From Nitrospira sp. CG24A (GTDB lineage Bacteria; Nitrospirota; Nitrospiria; Nitrospirales; Nitrospiraceae): DNA of 64,000 nucleotides. The notes under the pieces are model-generated. The model searched no databases. It saw only the letters and a program-made list of their open reading frames with translations, and was not told where the DNA came from. A program made the translations under genes and the position numbers. Shown one piece after another: positions 35,403-44,501 of the stretch. The stretch spans positions 71,991-135,990 of the forward strand of contig NEWT02000018.1 of assembly GCA_002869925.2 (NCBI GenBank), in the 5' to 3' direction. Within the stretch, counting starts at the first letter, position 1; every line of letters starts with the position of its first letter.

Positions 35403-35619
35403 ATGCATCTCCTTTGGTGAGAGTGAAGGGTAGAGAAACAGGCCCAGCATAGCAAATCTTCTCTGTCCTGTCCCTGGGAATATGTGGCACATTTTTGAGC
35501 GGCTGGTCATTCAACCTCGCCCGTTTTCGGGCAGGCTGATTCAGTATCAGCTTGCGGTAAGGCTATGGTGGCACGCGAGAATTTCGCTGCCGCACGTGTG
35601 GAATAATGGAGATAGTGGG
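35403..35619. other. Upstream region of the PsiF-repeat gene
   Basis: No gene is supported between the PsiF-repeat gene and the palindromic element at 35620. The region presumably carries the promoter of the minus-strand gene; no clear -10/-35 pair was assigned. Confidence 0.4.
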
Positions 35620-35743
35620 CAGGATGCTCAAAAATTCCGTCCAGCAAGGCCGCAGCGAGTGAAGGGCCGAGGCGTACCCTCTGGGGTACGTCGAGGGTCT
35701 GAACGATGCGAGAACGCCGCTGGCGGGATTTTTCAGCATCCTG
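35620..35743. repeat. Dispersed palindromic element, full copy
   Basis: Ends CAGGATGCT and AGCATCCTG are exact inverse complements. Inside, CCGTCCAGCAAGGCCGCAGC is followed by a GCGTACCCTCTGGGGTACGTC hairpin split across the centre. The right end touches the truA stop codon, so it may act as the truA terminator. Confidence 0.8.
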
Positions 35744-36484
35744 CTATTCGTCGTAGTCTACGCGCATGAGATAGAGTCCCTGAGGAGGGGCGGTTCGGCC
35801 TGCTGCGGATCGACTCCGAGCCAGCAAGACCTCTGTGAGACTGTCGGGAGGCCGCTTGCCCAATCCCACTTCAACAACCGTTCCCACGATCGCGCGGACC
35901 ATATGTTTGAGAAACCGGTCGGCGTAGGCCTCGATGAAAATCTGGTCGTCGTGACGGATGACCTCAAGCCGTTGGAGATGGCAGATGGGATTGGTATTGT
36001 CCGTGAGGCTGCCCTCGAAGGAGGAGAAGTCTTGTGACCCGATCAGCGTCGCAGCGGCCTGTTGCATGGCCGCGTCATCCAGCGGTCGATAGATGTGCCA
36101 GACGAACGCGCGATCGATCGTAGGATGGGTTGGGCGATGGAGGATTCGATAGGTGTAGAGTTTGCCTCGTGCATCGTGTTGGGCATGAAAGCGGTCGTCC
36201 ATGAGGGTAGAGGAAAGAACGGCAATGTCTTTCGGCAGGACGGCATTGAGCGCCCGCGTCCAACTCGATGCAGGCCAATCATGCTCTATGCGAAAGCTCG
36301 CCACTTGTCCGCGCGCATGCACGCCCGAATCTGTGCGCCCTGCGCCGATGACGGATACTGTGGCCTGGGTGACCTGACGAATGGCTCGCTCGATCGCGTC
36401 TTGAACTGTGAGCTGATCGGGTTGGCGTTGCCACCCGGCGTAGGAGGTTCCGTCATACTCTAAGACTAATTTGAGGGTCGGCAT
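35744..36484 (-). CDS. truA: tRNA pseudouridine(38-40) synthase
   Basis: A 246-residue enzyme isomerising uridines 38-40 of the tRNA anticodon arm. The N-terminus KLVLEYDGTSYAGWQRQP is typical, and the catalytic Asp is in GAGRTDSGVHARGQV near residue 52. FLKHMVRAIVGTVVEVG near the C-terminus is also conserved. Length is standard. It is the downstream gene of a pair with the amidase gene (28 bp apart). Confidence 0.97.
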   Translation of the reverse strand: MPTLKLVLEYDGTSYAGWQRQPDQLTVQDAIERAIRQVTQATVSVIGAGRTDSGVHARGQVASFRIEHDWPASSWTRALNAVLPKDIAVLSSTLMDDRFHAQHDARGKLYTYRILHRPTHPTIDRAFVWHIYRPLDDAAMQQAAATLIGSQDFSSFEGSLTDNTNPICHLQRLEVIRHDDQIFIEAYADRFLKHMVRAIVGTVVEVGLGKRPPDSLTEVLLARSRSAAGRTAPPQGLYLMRVDYDE

Positions 36485-36512
36485 CGGCGTGGGGGAACGA
36501 ACGGCGCGGAGG

Positions 36513-37811
36513 TCATCGTGTTGCGAGGAATGATTTGACGCCTTCCATCAGTGCTTCTGCCACGAGGCTGGTGAAGCGGCTGGTTCGAAGCAGTTCTTCT
36601 TCACCAGAGTTCGAGATATAGGCGATTTCAGCGAGGATGCTGGGCATACTGGTGAAGCGGAGCACATAGAAGGGCGCAGTTTTCACCCCATGATCTACGA
36701 GGTCGTAATGCCCGTTCAGGTTGGTGACCATCGCTTCCTTGGCAGTCCAGGCGAGTTCGAGGGATTCTTCGATCTTCTTTGCCGTGAGAAGATCGGCGAC
36801 GAGATATTCCCATCCTACGCCGGTGCTGTGGAGCGGGGTTCCGTTTTCACGAGCCGCGACTTCGAGCGCCCGTTGATCCTTGGCCTCTCCGAAATGGTAG
36901 ATTTCAATGCCTTTCACGGAGCGTTGGGGATGTGAATTCACGTGGACCGAGACGAAGAGATCCGCTTCATGTCGATTGGCAAACTTCGCCCGGTCTTCCA
37001 ACTCGATGAATTCGTCGCGCTCCCGGGTCATGAGAATACGGATTCCGCGCTGTTGGCTCAAGAGGTCGCGTAGTTTCAGCGCGACCTTCAGGGTAATGTC
37101 TTTTTCTTCCGTCCCCCGGTGCCCACGTGCGCCGGGATCCTTCCCGCCGTGTCCTGGATCGATCACGATGGTCGTCACGGATTTGGCTCGTGGCTGAAGC
37201 GGTTGCTGAGGAGTCGGGAGTGGCGACGAAAAGTCCGGTGGTGGCTCAGCGGGCAGGATCGTCCGGGGCTCAGCCGGAGGCACGACATCGATGACAAGCC
37301 GGGGGGGATTCATCAGGGTGAGTAGTGTATAGCTGGTAAATGTGCCGGTCGGCAGTAAGATATGAACCGACCGCTCAGAAGGCTGGGTAATGAGAAACGG
37401 TTTGGCGATCCTGCCGGCGGCAAGCTTTGTCTTAGCGGATGGGCTTAAGATCGCGTTGGGGATTTCGATGGTTACTCCCTCGGCTTGCAGCAGGGGTCGT
37501 GTACTGGGGTGAGCCTTCGAATCGAGATCAAGTACGAGCCTGGTCATTCTGAGCGAGCTGGTCGTCCGGAAGTTCTGAATCGTTGTCAGGCTGAGTCCCG
37601 TGGGGGTGAGCCGTATTGGTGAGGTGTGGGGCCGCTTGGATTTGTGAGGAGGCTTCTGAGGGGTTGTACTCGTTGATGCAGAGGCTTCGTCAACGTGAAA
37701 CGGATTGAGGGCATGGCCAGGGAGGTCGAAGAGTCCGACCAGGAAGGTGAGGAGAGGGATGAGCCACAGGGCCGATCGCATGGGTGTTCGCTGCGTTGTT
37801 AACGGGATCAT
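36513..37811 (-). CDS. N-acetylmuramoyl-L-alanine amidase with AMIN domain (AmiC-like)
   Basis: A 432-residue periplasmic peptidoglycan hydrolase. A signal peptide lies in the first ~35 residues. An AMIN domain spans about 65-175 (LDLDSKAHPSTRPLL...), followed by a Pro-rich linker and a zinc Amidase_3 domain from ~210. Zinc ligands and catalytic residues appear in VIDPGHGGKDPGARG, RGTEEKDITL, SVHVNSHPQ and LAEIAYISN. Enzymes of this type split septal peptidoglycan at division. Starting ten codons later (ATG ending 37781) would give a more compact signal peptide. Confidence 0.94.
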   Translation of the reverse strand: MIPLTTQRTPMRSALWLIPLLTFLVGLFDLPGHALNPFHVDEASASTSTTPQKPPHKSKRPHTSPIRLTPTGLSLTTIQNFRTTSSLRMTRLVLDLDSKAHPSTRPLLQAEGVTIEIPNAILSPSAKTKLAAGRIAKPFLITQPSERSVHILLPTGTFTSYTLLTLMNPPRLVIDVVPPAEPRTILPAEPPPDFSSPLPTPQQPLQPRAKSVTTIVIDPGHGGKDPGARGHRGTEEKDITLKVALKLRDLLSQQRGIRILMTRERDEFIELEDRAKFANRHEADLFVSVHVNSHPQRSVKGIEIYHFGEAKDQRALEVAARENGTPLHSTGVGWEYLVADLLTAKKIEESLELAWTAKEAMVTNLNGHYDLVDHGVKTAPFYVLRFTSMPSILAEIAYISNSGEEELLRTSRFTSLVAEALMEGVKSFLATR

Positions 37812-37914
37812 GTGTATTTCTCAGAAGTCCGCGCAGTTGTCAAGGGGATTGGTCGTATGAACGTGCGGCGAAACCGATTGACAGGGTATAGTGGGAACGC
37901 TAGGGTCTTTGGCC

Positions 37915-38448
37915 ATGGCACTCCACCTGATCGTTGATGGGTATAATCTCTTGGCGCTGACGGGCCGGATCGGTGCAGGGGTAAGCTTGCATTCCGAAAC
38001 GGCGCGCGAGTCTTTCCTGCGCGACCTGGCGGCATATCGTCAACGAAAATCCCATCCAATCACAGTGGTCTTTGATGGGTGGCAACAGGGATGGGGCACG
38101 GAGCAGCGGGAGCATCGACTGGGTCTTGAGATTATCTTCTCTCGTCGGGGAGAAAAAGCCGACCAGGTGATTCAACGCCTGGCTGCAGAATTCGGGTCCG
38201 CCTGCGCGGTGGTGAGTTCCGATCGTGAGATCATCAACGTGGCGAGGGCGCAGGGGGCCTTCGTGATGAAGGCCCAAGAGTTCATCGGGAAATTGCAGGG
38301 GCCGTCAAACATGACCGGTGTTTCTCCCCACAAAGAGCTGGATACGGGGGAAGACCTCCGTCCAAAGCGAGGTGCGGAGAAGCGTGGGAATCCGCGGAAG
38401 TTACCCAAAGCGCTACGACAGCGCAACCGGCAGCTCAAGCGATTTTAA
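37915..38448 (+). CDS. NYN-domain RNA-binding/nuclease protein (YacP-like)
   Basis: A 177-residue PIN-like NYN domain protein. LIVDGYNLL at the N-terminus gives the first catalytic Asp, ITVVFDGWQQG the second and VVSSDREIINVAR the third acidic site. The basic C-terminal tail suggests RNA contact. Relatives include Rae1/YacP, a ribosome-associated mRNA nuclease of Gram-positives; the role here is unproven. ATG 37915 places the start directly before the domain; an upstream GTG frame would add eight residues. Confidence 0.85.
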   Translation: MALHLIVDGYNLLALTGRIGAGVSLHSETARESFLRDLAAYRQRKSHPITVVFDGWQQGWGTEQREHRLGLEIIFSRRGEKADQVIQRLAAEFGSACAVVSSDREIINVARAQGAFVMKAQEFIGKLQGPSNMTGVSPHKELDTGEDLRPKRGAEKRGNPRKLPKALRQRNRQLKRF

Positions 38449-38502
38449 ACGTTCTTGGTCGAGGCGGGTGTTTCATAGCCGACATTCTCAGGAACAATTC
38501 CG

Positions 38503-38700
38503 TTAAGTATTTTTCTGGCCGAGCGCTTGTTCAATTTTCTTGTCGGTCTTGTATTGGCCCAAGGCGTACACAGCCCAAATTGTCGCTGGAATCCAGCCGA
38601 TAAGGGTGAGTTGCAGGAGTAGGCAGATCACGCCGGCAATGGGCTGACCGATTGTGAAAAATGTGAGCCATGGCAGAAAGATGGCAATAATTAATCGCAT
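38503..38700 (-). CDS. YqaE/Pmp3-family small membrane protein
   Basis: A 65-residue protein with two hydrophobic helices separated by a short loop. IGQPIAGVICLLLQLTLIGW and PATIWAVYAL match the Pmp3/YqaE (UPF0057) family. Members are stress-associated inner-membrane proteins thought to affect membrane potential. It is convergent with the NYN gene. Confidence 0.85.
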   Translation of the reverse strand: MRLIIAIFLPWLTFFTIGQPIAGVICLLLQLTLIGWIPATIWAVYALGQYKTDKKIEQALGQKNT

Positions 38701-38869
38701 AGGCTGTGCCTTTCATATGTGGTGGTTGAGGATGAAAATGGCAGGACGGCATTCCGTGATGGGGCCGTGGGATTGAAGATGAATAGTGGAACGTTTTTTC
38801 TGCAGAGCAATGATGAGTGAACCTCTTCCCGCATGACCCCGGGGTGGGGTTGGTTTGCGAGTGATGCCG

Positions 38870-39643
38870 TTATCCGGAGGGCAGTTTGAATAACTGTGCT
38901 GCGTTCCTCGTTGTGTACATTGCGAGGTCATGGATGGGAAGGGCTTTTAACTCGGCAAGCGTTGTGGCCACATGGGCCACAAACGCCGGCTCGTTTCGCT
39001 TTCCGCGATGAGGAACGGGCGTCAGATACGGGCAGTCTGTTTCGACGAGGAGCCGATCAAGCGGAACTGTTTTCGCGATGTCTCGCAGCATCGTGGCGTT
39101 CTGAAATGTGAGAATCCCTGAAAATGAGAGATAGAACCCCAAGTCCAGCGCATCCTTCGCCAGCCAGGCATCCCCGGAGAAGCAGTGAAATACCCCGCCG
39201 ATTTCTGACGCCTTCTCTTCTTTCAAGATCGTGATCGTGTCTTCCTGCGCTTCTCGCGTGTGAATGATCACCGGAAGTTTCAGCTCGCGTGCGAGCTGGA
39301 TCTGTTCACGGAATCGCTCGCGTTGTTCCTTCGGTGACGAATGATTGTAGTGGTAGTCGAGGCCGATCTCACCGTAGGCCACGACCTTCTTGCTTTGTGC
39401 TAGCTGGCGAAATTCGCCATACCAGCTATCGAGGACATGTTTCACTTCATGGGGGTGGACGCCGATGGAGGCATAGATAAACGGGTGTTGCTCGGCCAGT
39501 GCGACCGCCGCCTGGCTGGTCAGGAGATCGCACCCGATGGTCACGAAGGCTTCAACACCGGCTTCTCTGGCGCGTGAGATCATGGCCTCGCGATCATCGT
39601 TGTAGCGGGCATCATCGAGATGTGTATGGGTGTCGATCAACAT
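38870..39643 (-). CDS. tatD: TatD-family metal-dependent deoxyribonuclease
   Basis: A 257-residue TIM-barrel hydrolase. DTHTHLDD at residues 3-10, GEIGLDYHYNH near 96, PVIIHTREAQED, GVFHCFSGD and ETDCPYLTPVPHRGKRNEP are the metal-binding and family motifs. TatD nucleases act in DNA repair and degradation. Its start faces the period-9 arms that separate it from the DAHP synthase gene upstream on the same strand. Confidence 0.95.
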   Translation of the reverse strand: MLIDTHTHLDDARYNDDREAMISRAREAGVEAFVTIGCDLLTSQAAVALAEQHPFIYASIGVHPHEVKHVLDSWYGEFRQLAQSKKVVAYGEIGLDYHYNHSSPKEQRERFREQIQLARELKLPVIIHTREAQEDTITILKEEKASEIGGVFHCFSGDAWLAKDALDLGFYLSFSGILTFQNATMLRDIAKTVPLDRLLVETDCPYLTPVPHRGKRNEPAFVAHVATTLAELKALPIHDLAMYTTRNAAQLFKLPSG

Positions 39644-39651
39644 GCGGGTCT

Positions 39652-39727
39652 ATTTGGTTGATTTGGTTTATCTGGTTCGTTTCGTTTAACCAAACAAACA
39701 AGACAAACGAAACAAACCAACCAACCG
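39652..39727. repeat. Period-9 facing arms without a four-helix-bundle gene
   Basis: The left arm 39652-39688 has four units of the type TTTGGTTTA. The right arm 39689-39727 has four units of the type ACAAACGAA plus a partial. The arms abut with no spacer, giving an almost complete long palindrome. The style is the same as at 116-631 but no gene is inserted. It abuts the aroG stop codon. Confidence 0.85.
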
Positions 39728-39728
39728 T

Positions 39729-40787
39729 TTAGGCGGGCTTGGTCACGATCATCTCGGCTAGTTCGTTGAGCAAGGATTCCGTTTCGCCCCAGCCGAGACA
39801 GGCATCGGTGATGGAGACGCCGTGGGCCAGCGCTTTGCCCTGCTGCCAGATCTGTTTGCCAGGGTTGAGATTGCTTTCGAGCATCAGTCCCATGATGGAT
39901 TGACGTCCATCGCGGAATTGATGGAGGACGTCGCGCGCGACCATACCCTGGCGCCGATGGTCTTTGCTGGAGTTGTCGTGCGAACAGTCGATCATGATGG
40001 GGCGGGCGATGCCTTCGCTTGCGACAAGGGCCTCTGCCTGCGCCACGTGTTCAGCTTCATAGTTGGTTTTTCCGCCACCGCCTCGAAGCACGATATGGCG
40101 ATCAGGGTTGCCCATGGTTTTGATAATGGAGGTGAGACCATCGGCGTTGACGCCTAGAAAATGGTGAGGCTGCTTTGCGGCGACCATGGCATTCCAGGCG
40201 ACCTGAAGATTGCCCTCTGTGCCGTTCTTGAAGCCGACCGGCATTGACAGTCCGCTGGCCATTTCCCGGTGCGGCTGGCTTTCGGTGGTGCGGGCGCCGA
40301 TGGCAACCCAACTCCAGAGATCGGCGATATATTGTGGGGATACCGGGTCCAAGGCTTCAGCGGCACAGGGAATTCCGAGTTTATTGATGTTGAGCAGAAT
40401 CGTCCTGGCCAACTCCAGACCTGTTCCAATGTCGCAGGTGCCGTCCAGATGCGGATCGTTGATGAGTCCCTTCCACCCAATCGTGGTGCGGGGTTTTTCA
40501 AAGTAGGTGCGCATGACGATCAGCAACCGGTCGCCTAACGCATCGGCCACTGGTTTCAGCCGGTCGGCATATTCGTAGGCAGCTTCGGGGTCATGGATCG
40601 AACAGGGGCCGACGATCACCAGCAGGCGCTCACGATCTTGGCCGTGCAGAATGCGACGGATGGCTTCCCTGGTCTCAACGACCAGCGCGGCGGCCTGGTC
40701 CGTAATCGGCAGTGTTGACTTGATCGTTCGCGGCGAGGGCAGCGGTTTGATGTCAATGACGTGCTGGTTGTCGAGCGGTCTCTGCAT
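39729..40787 (-). CDS. aroG: 3-deoxy-7-phosphoheptulonate synthase (type I DAHP synthase)
   Basis: A 352-residue enzyme joining phosphoenolpyruvate and erythrose-4-phosphate, the first step of the shikimate pathway. It is of the E. coli AroFGH type: GPCSIHDPEAAYEYA, MRTYFEKPRTTIGWKGLI, KNGTEGNLQVA and DCSHDNSSKDHRRQ are all present. Length and lack of a regulatory ACT or TyrA-like domain are normal for the class. The gene symbol is by family; feedback specificity cannot be read. Confidence 0.95.
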   Translation of the reverse strand: MQRPLDNQHVIDIKPLPSPRTIKSTLPITDQAAALVVETREAIRRILHGQDRERLLVIVGPCSIHDPEAAYEYADRLKPVADALGDRLLIVMRTYFEKPRTTIGWKGLINDPHLDGTCDIGTGLELARTILLNINKLGIPCAAEALDPVSPQYIADLWSWVAIGARTTESQPHREMASGLSMPVGFKNGTEGNLQVAWNAMVAAKQPHHFLGVNADGLTSIIKTMGNPDRHIVLRGGGGKTNYEAEHVAQAEALVASEGIARPIMIDCSHDNSSKDHRRQGMVARDVLHQFRDGRQSIMGLMLESNLNPGKQIWQQGKALAHGVSITDACLGWGETESLLNELAEMIVTKPA

Positions 40788-40867
40788 GGTCCTATTTACT
40801 CACAGGGAACTGCCTTTGTCTTGCAGCTTGAAGGAGGCGGTATGCGCTTGGACGTGTAAAATATAGC

Positions 40868-40887
40868 GGATATTAAAGGAAATATCC
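40868..40887. promoter_or_regulatory. Candidate operator palindrome upstream of the metal-uptake-like block
   Basis: GGATATT (40868-40874) and AATATCC (40881-40887) form a 7-bp inverted repeat with a six-base spacer, about 100 bp upstream of the DUF2946-like gene and about 80 bp upstream of aroG on the other strand. The AT-rich symmetric form fits a dimeric repressor site; the regulator is unknown. Confidence 0.35.
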
Positions 40888-40984
40888 ACCGGAGGTGTCG
40901 TCTGCGGTTGGAGATGATCGAATTGATGCATGGATTCCGTGGTTTGACATGCCGTGAATGCTTATGTTACTTAGCTCGCCCGTA

Positions 40985-41317
40985 ATGACTCTACACGCTT
41001 CCATACGACGTCTGCACTTCTTCCTTCAGAGCACTGTGGCGATCGGCCTCGTCTTATTATTGCTCACTTTTGCGCCGTTTGCCGTGGCGCAGGACGTCCA
41101 TCACGAGTTGGCGGCTGCCGACCACGATGGGCACGAGCACTCCGACACCGACCTCTGTCAGTGGGTACAGCATCACACAGCCGGGTCTCTCGATGTCGGC
41201 GCGCCTCTCTTCACAGCACAGGAACTCGTCGACCTGCTTGAACTTCCAGCGGACTCCGTTCTGCTGTCATCTGGATTATACACGCCCGGTCCTTCTCGCG
41301 CTCCTCCCTGCAACTAA
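40985..41317 (+). CDS. Small secreted His-rich protein, DUF2946-like
   Basis: A 110-residue protein with a signal peptide (hydrophobic residues ~16-33, cleavage after VAQ). A His/Asp-rich stretch (HHELAAADHDGHEHSD) and CQWVQHH follow; that last segment is typical of DUF2946-type proteins found before outer-membrane metal receptors. Metal binding is a reasonable inference, not shown. ATG 40985 puts the signal peptide in normal position; 40958 would add nine residues. Confidence 0.7.
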   Translation: MTLHASIRRLHFFLQSTVAIGLVLLLLTFAPFAVAQDVHHELAAADHDGHEHSDTDLCQWVQHHTAGSLDVGAPLFTAQELVDLLELPADSVLLSSGLYTPGPSRAPPCN

Positions 41318-41413
41318 TCACGTCATTTCGATTCTCGCCATTCCGGCACGGTTGTCGTCGGACTGCGTGCTGGCCGTGGCGTCTCTTGAACATGTGATTG
41401 TGAGGGGGATTTC

Positions 41414-43840
41414 ATGCGACCCATTATATGGATTCATTGTATTGTTCGCTCAGTATGTCTCTGCGTCGTCTGTCTGAGTCTTTTCCAGCAGGGGCTTGCG
41501 GGAGCAGCTGAGCCCAATCTCATCACTGGATCGGTCCAGAATCAGGATCTTCGTCGGGTAGGGCAGGTACTCGTCGAGGTTAAGAATCAAGAAGGAACGT
41601 TGGTGACGACCGGTGTCTCGAATAGTGCCGGTGAATTCAGCATTCCTGTCCCTGCCGATGAAACCTATTCCGTCAGTGCGGTGCAAGATACCTATCGAAG
41701 CGAATATATCGTGCTGAAGATCGGGGCCGAGGCTCCCACCCCCATCAGCTTGACCCTGTCCAAGACCAAAGAGGTCGCGCTCGAGGTGCGGTCGCCTCTC
41801 GCGCCGATTCAATATAAAGCCTCGAGTGAGACCTATTCGATCAGTCGAAAGGAGATCGAAGAATTGCCGCGCGGCAACAATGTCGAGTTGCAGGATGTGC
41901 TGGTCACGATTCCGGGTGCCGCCTATGGGTCTCTCAAGCAAGTGCATATTCGGCAGGAGCATGCCAATCTCCAGCTCCGGATTGACGGTGTGCCGATTCC
42001 GGATACCGTGTCGTCCACTTTTTCCGATGTGATCTCGCCACGGGCGTGGGAGCGGGCAGATATCATTTTGGGCGGGATGGAGGCGCAGTATGGAAATAGA
42101 ACGGCCGCGGTGTTGGACATCACGACCAAGAGCGGTACCAAGCCAGGGTTCGGGTCCGTCCAAATGCTCGGTGGGTCGAACCGGACGCTCAATCCGTCGT
42201 TTGAATACGGGGGCACGATCGGCGAGAAGTTCCGGTTCTATGTGCTGAATAGCCATACGGCGACGAATCGCGGGATCGAGCCGCCGACGCTCGGGCATTC
42301 GATTTTTCACGGGCAAAGCGAGCGGAATCAGACGTTCATTCGCGGCGACTATCAGCTCGACAATTCGAACAACTTCTCGTGGGTATTCTTGAATTCCGTG
42401 GCCAAGTATCAGATTCCGACGTTGCCGGGCCAAGAACTCGATCCCAGCGGGACGGTGTTGCCTCTGCTTCAGGCGAGCCGGCCAGGATTCACCCCGGTGG
42501 CGTCTCAGGCCATCGACGAAAATCAGAAAGAGAATAATCAATACGGGCACATGGTCTGGCGGCACGATGTGAATAGTAGTAATTTTTTCAGCCTATCAGG
42601 ATATGTCCGCCAAACGCGGGCCACGTTTCGGACAGACCCATTTAATCTACTCGCCTACACGGCGGACCCGGCTGAGCCGTTCTCTGCGGCCAGCCAGGAT
42701 CGGAACGCCTATTCGGGCGGAGTCCGAATGGATCACACCTATATTCCCAACAAGGAGCATGTGATCAAAGCCGGATTCCAGGTCGATCGGACGCAGGCTG
42801 TGAACAAGACGAGACTATTCACGTTCGCGGATGACGGAGCGGGTAACCCGGCGGGGAATGTGTTGGGGCTGAATGCGGACAATCGGTTGATCGGCTACCG
42901 ACAAGAATTCTGGATTCAGGACCAGTGGAGCCCCAATGATCGGTGGACGTTCAACCTTGGTGTGAGGGCCGATGTGGTGCAGTATCAGCGCGATGAGGCG
43001 CAGATCAGCCCGCGGGTCGGGATCACCTACAAGGCCAATCCAGCGAACGTGTTTCATGTCTTCTACGGACGGCAGTTTACGCCGCCGAACCTCGAGGCCA
43101 TTTCATTTGCGAAGCTCAATACCGTCGGCACAAGGGCGGCGCCGGATGATACGACGAATAATACGGTTCGTGCTGAACGCGCCCATTACTTTGAGGTGGG
43201 GAGCTACCATGCGTTGACCAGTTGGGCGACTGTACAACTGACGGGATATTATAAGCTCGCCAACTATCTGGCCGATGCGGGGCAGTTTGGGACGACCCCC
43301 CTGTTGAATTATTTTGCGTTTGAACGAGGCTGGACGAGAGGCATCGATGGCGCGCTGAAACTCCAGATCACGGACAACTTGACGGCACGCGGCAATCTAG
43401 CCTGGGGGCAGTGTAAGGGATACGGACTCCAATCCGGCCACATCTTGCTCGAAGCGGCGGAAATTGCCGACATCAACTCGAAAGGCGGGGTACATTGCGA
43501 TCACCAGCAGACCTTGACGAGTTCCGCGATCGTCGCCTATCGGTTTTTGGAGCGGACCACACTCACAGGCCAGACGTTGTTTGCGTCTGGGCTGCGTACG
43601 GCGGAAGAGGGAGGCAAAACCAATTCCACCCATAGTCCCTCGTACACGGTCTATAATCTGTCTCTCACGCATGTCATTCCCATGCCGTGGGATAATCAGA
43701 AGCTTCTGTTGGGGTTTGACGTGGTGAATCTACTGGATCAACAGTACTTCATCAATCGAGGCGAGGGGAGTATTGGATTGGGCGTGTCCCATGCCGGGAT
43801 GCCACGGTCATTCTTTTTCCGTGCACAGTGGTTCTTCTGA
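41414..43840 (+). CDS. TonB-dependent outer-membrane receptor
   Basis: An 808-residue protein with a signal peptide ending near AGAAE at about residue 33. A carboxypeptidase-like regulatory beta domain covers about 35-120, a plug domain about 135-250 (ELPRGNNVELQDVLVTIPGA, DGVPIPDT), then a 22-stranded-type beta barrel ending in the aromatic residue of RAQWFF. The substrate cannot be read; neighbours (His-rich protein, CobW GTPase, CDF transporter) suggest a metal or metal complex. No cobalamin-riboswitch features were seen upstream. Confidence 0.92.
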   Translation: MRPIIWIHCIVRSVCLCVVCLSLFQQGLAGAAEPNLITGSVQNQDLRRVGQVLVEVKNQEGTLVTTGVSNSAGEFSIPVPADETYSVSAVQDTYRSEYIVLKIGAEAPTPISLTLSKTKEVALEVRSPLAPIQYKASSETYSISRKEIEELPRGNNVELQDVLVTIPGAAYGSLKQVHIRQEHANLQLRIDGVPIPDTVSSTFSDVISPRAWERADIILGGMEAQYGNRTAAVLDITTKSGTKPGFGSVQMLGGSNRTLNPSFEYGGTIGEKFRFYVLNSHTATNRGIEPPTLGHSIFHGQSERNQTFIRGDYQLDNSNNFSWVFLNSVAKYQIPTLPGQELDPSGTVLPLLQASRPGFTPVASQAIDENQKENNQYGHMVWRHDVNSSNFFSLSGYVRQTRATFRTDPFNLLAYTADPAEPFSAASQDRNAYSGGVRMDHTYIPNKEHVIKAGFQVDRTQAVNKTRLFTFADDGAGNPAGNVLGLNADNRLIGYRQEFWIQDQWSPNDRWTFNLGVRADVVQYQRDEAQISPRVGITYKANPANVFHVFYGRQFTPPNLEAISFAKLNTVGTRAAPDDTTNNTVRAERAHYFEVGSYHALTSWATVQLTGYYKLANYLADAGQFGTTPLLNYFAFERGWTRGIDGALKLQITDNLTARGNLAWGQCKGYGLQSGHILLEAAEIADINSKGGVHCDHQQTLTSSAIVAYRFLERTTLTGQTLFASGLRTAEEGGKTNSTHSPSYTVYNLSLTHVIPMPWDNQKLLLGFDVVNLLDQQYFINRGEGSIGLGVSHAGMPRSFFFRAQWFF

Positions 43841-43851
43841 GGAGTGACAGC

Positions 43852-43913
43852 TTGAGGTTGAGGTCGAGGTTCAGTCAAGATGGGAATAGTCCTTCTTAGC
43901 CTGAACCTAGCCC
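43852..43913. repeat. Period-6 facing arms between the receptor and TonB-like genes
   Basis: The left arm 43852-43875 has TTGAGG, TTGAGG, TCGAGG and TTCAG; the right arm at 43899-43913 has CCTGAA and CCTAGC units. Same six-base style as at 32035-32098. Confidence 0.7.
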
Positions 43914-43927
43914 GTAGGCTAAAACAA

Positions 43928-44380
43928 ATGGAGAATCTTGTTGTGCGGAAAGCGTATGGGATTGCTCTCATGTGCATGTTCGTGGTCTGTCTCTGGCCGG
44001 CCATGGCATTGGCTGTGGCTGGTGACGAGGCCACACATGAGAGCGATCACCTTGAAGATGTGCTGGAGTTGCCGGAAGTCCATGTCCACGGCCTGCCGCT
44101 CAACAAGGATCAACAGCTTGGGCCGGTTCCCAAGGCCACGCCCTGGCCGGCTGTTCCTCCTGCTTTAGATGGTAAAGAACTCGACGATTGGATGAAGGCA
44201 CGCATGATGGTTTCCAAGGACGCGAAAGTTACCGTTGTCGTGTTGGAGCCGGCCAAGCATCGGGAACTCACCATTGCCGGCATGGCTGCGTTGAACCAAT
44301 GGACCTTCGATCCCCAATTGAAAGGCGATGAGCCGATCGATGGAGAGCTCACTGTGCGCATTCATTTCCGCTCGCGTTGA
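43928..44380 (+). CDS. TonB C-terminal-like periplasmic protein
   Basis: 150 residues with a signal peptide/anchor (IALMCMFVVCLWPAMALA) and a C-terminal segment resembling TonB (LTIAGMAALNQWTFDPQLKG...LTVRIHFRSR). The Pro-rich spanning region of a true TonB is very short. It may transduce energy to the receptor just upstream or be an accessory protein. ATG 43928 is used since the upstream frame runs into the repeat array. Confidence 0.65.
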   Translation: MENLVVRKAYGIALMCMFVVCLWPAMALAVAGDEATHESDHLEDVLELPEVHVHGLPLNKDQQLGPVPKATPWPAVPPALDGKELDDWMKARMMVSKDAKVTVVVLEPAKHRELTIAGMAALNQWTFDPQLKGDEPIDGELTVRIHFRSR

Positions 44381-44501
44381 TCGCAAGGCGGAGAGCTGAC
44401 CGTTGATGGCACAGACCATCCAGGTTGACCAGCCAGACTATTTCTTGCTGTTTGACGGTTGGCGGTTGACGAATGAGTAGTCACGCTTTATCGTCATCCC
44501 C

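Noticed and set aside
39652-39727. CRISPR array
   Set aside because: Units are 9 bp, imperfect and without spacers; no cas genes are present. It belongs to the facing-arm repeat family.
40790-40985. Cobalamin riboswitch upstream of the receptor block
   Set aside because: No B12-box-like segment or paired architecture was seen; only a short palindrome is present.
41450-42565. Minus-strand frame of 371 codons opposite the TonB-dependent receptor
   Set aside because: Shadow frame of a clear receptor gene; no domain or start signal.
44440-44480. Additional period-7 array (GTTGACG-type units)
   Set aside because: Only two or three loose units and no facing arm, so it was not counted with the repeat family.
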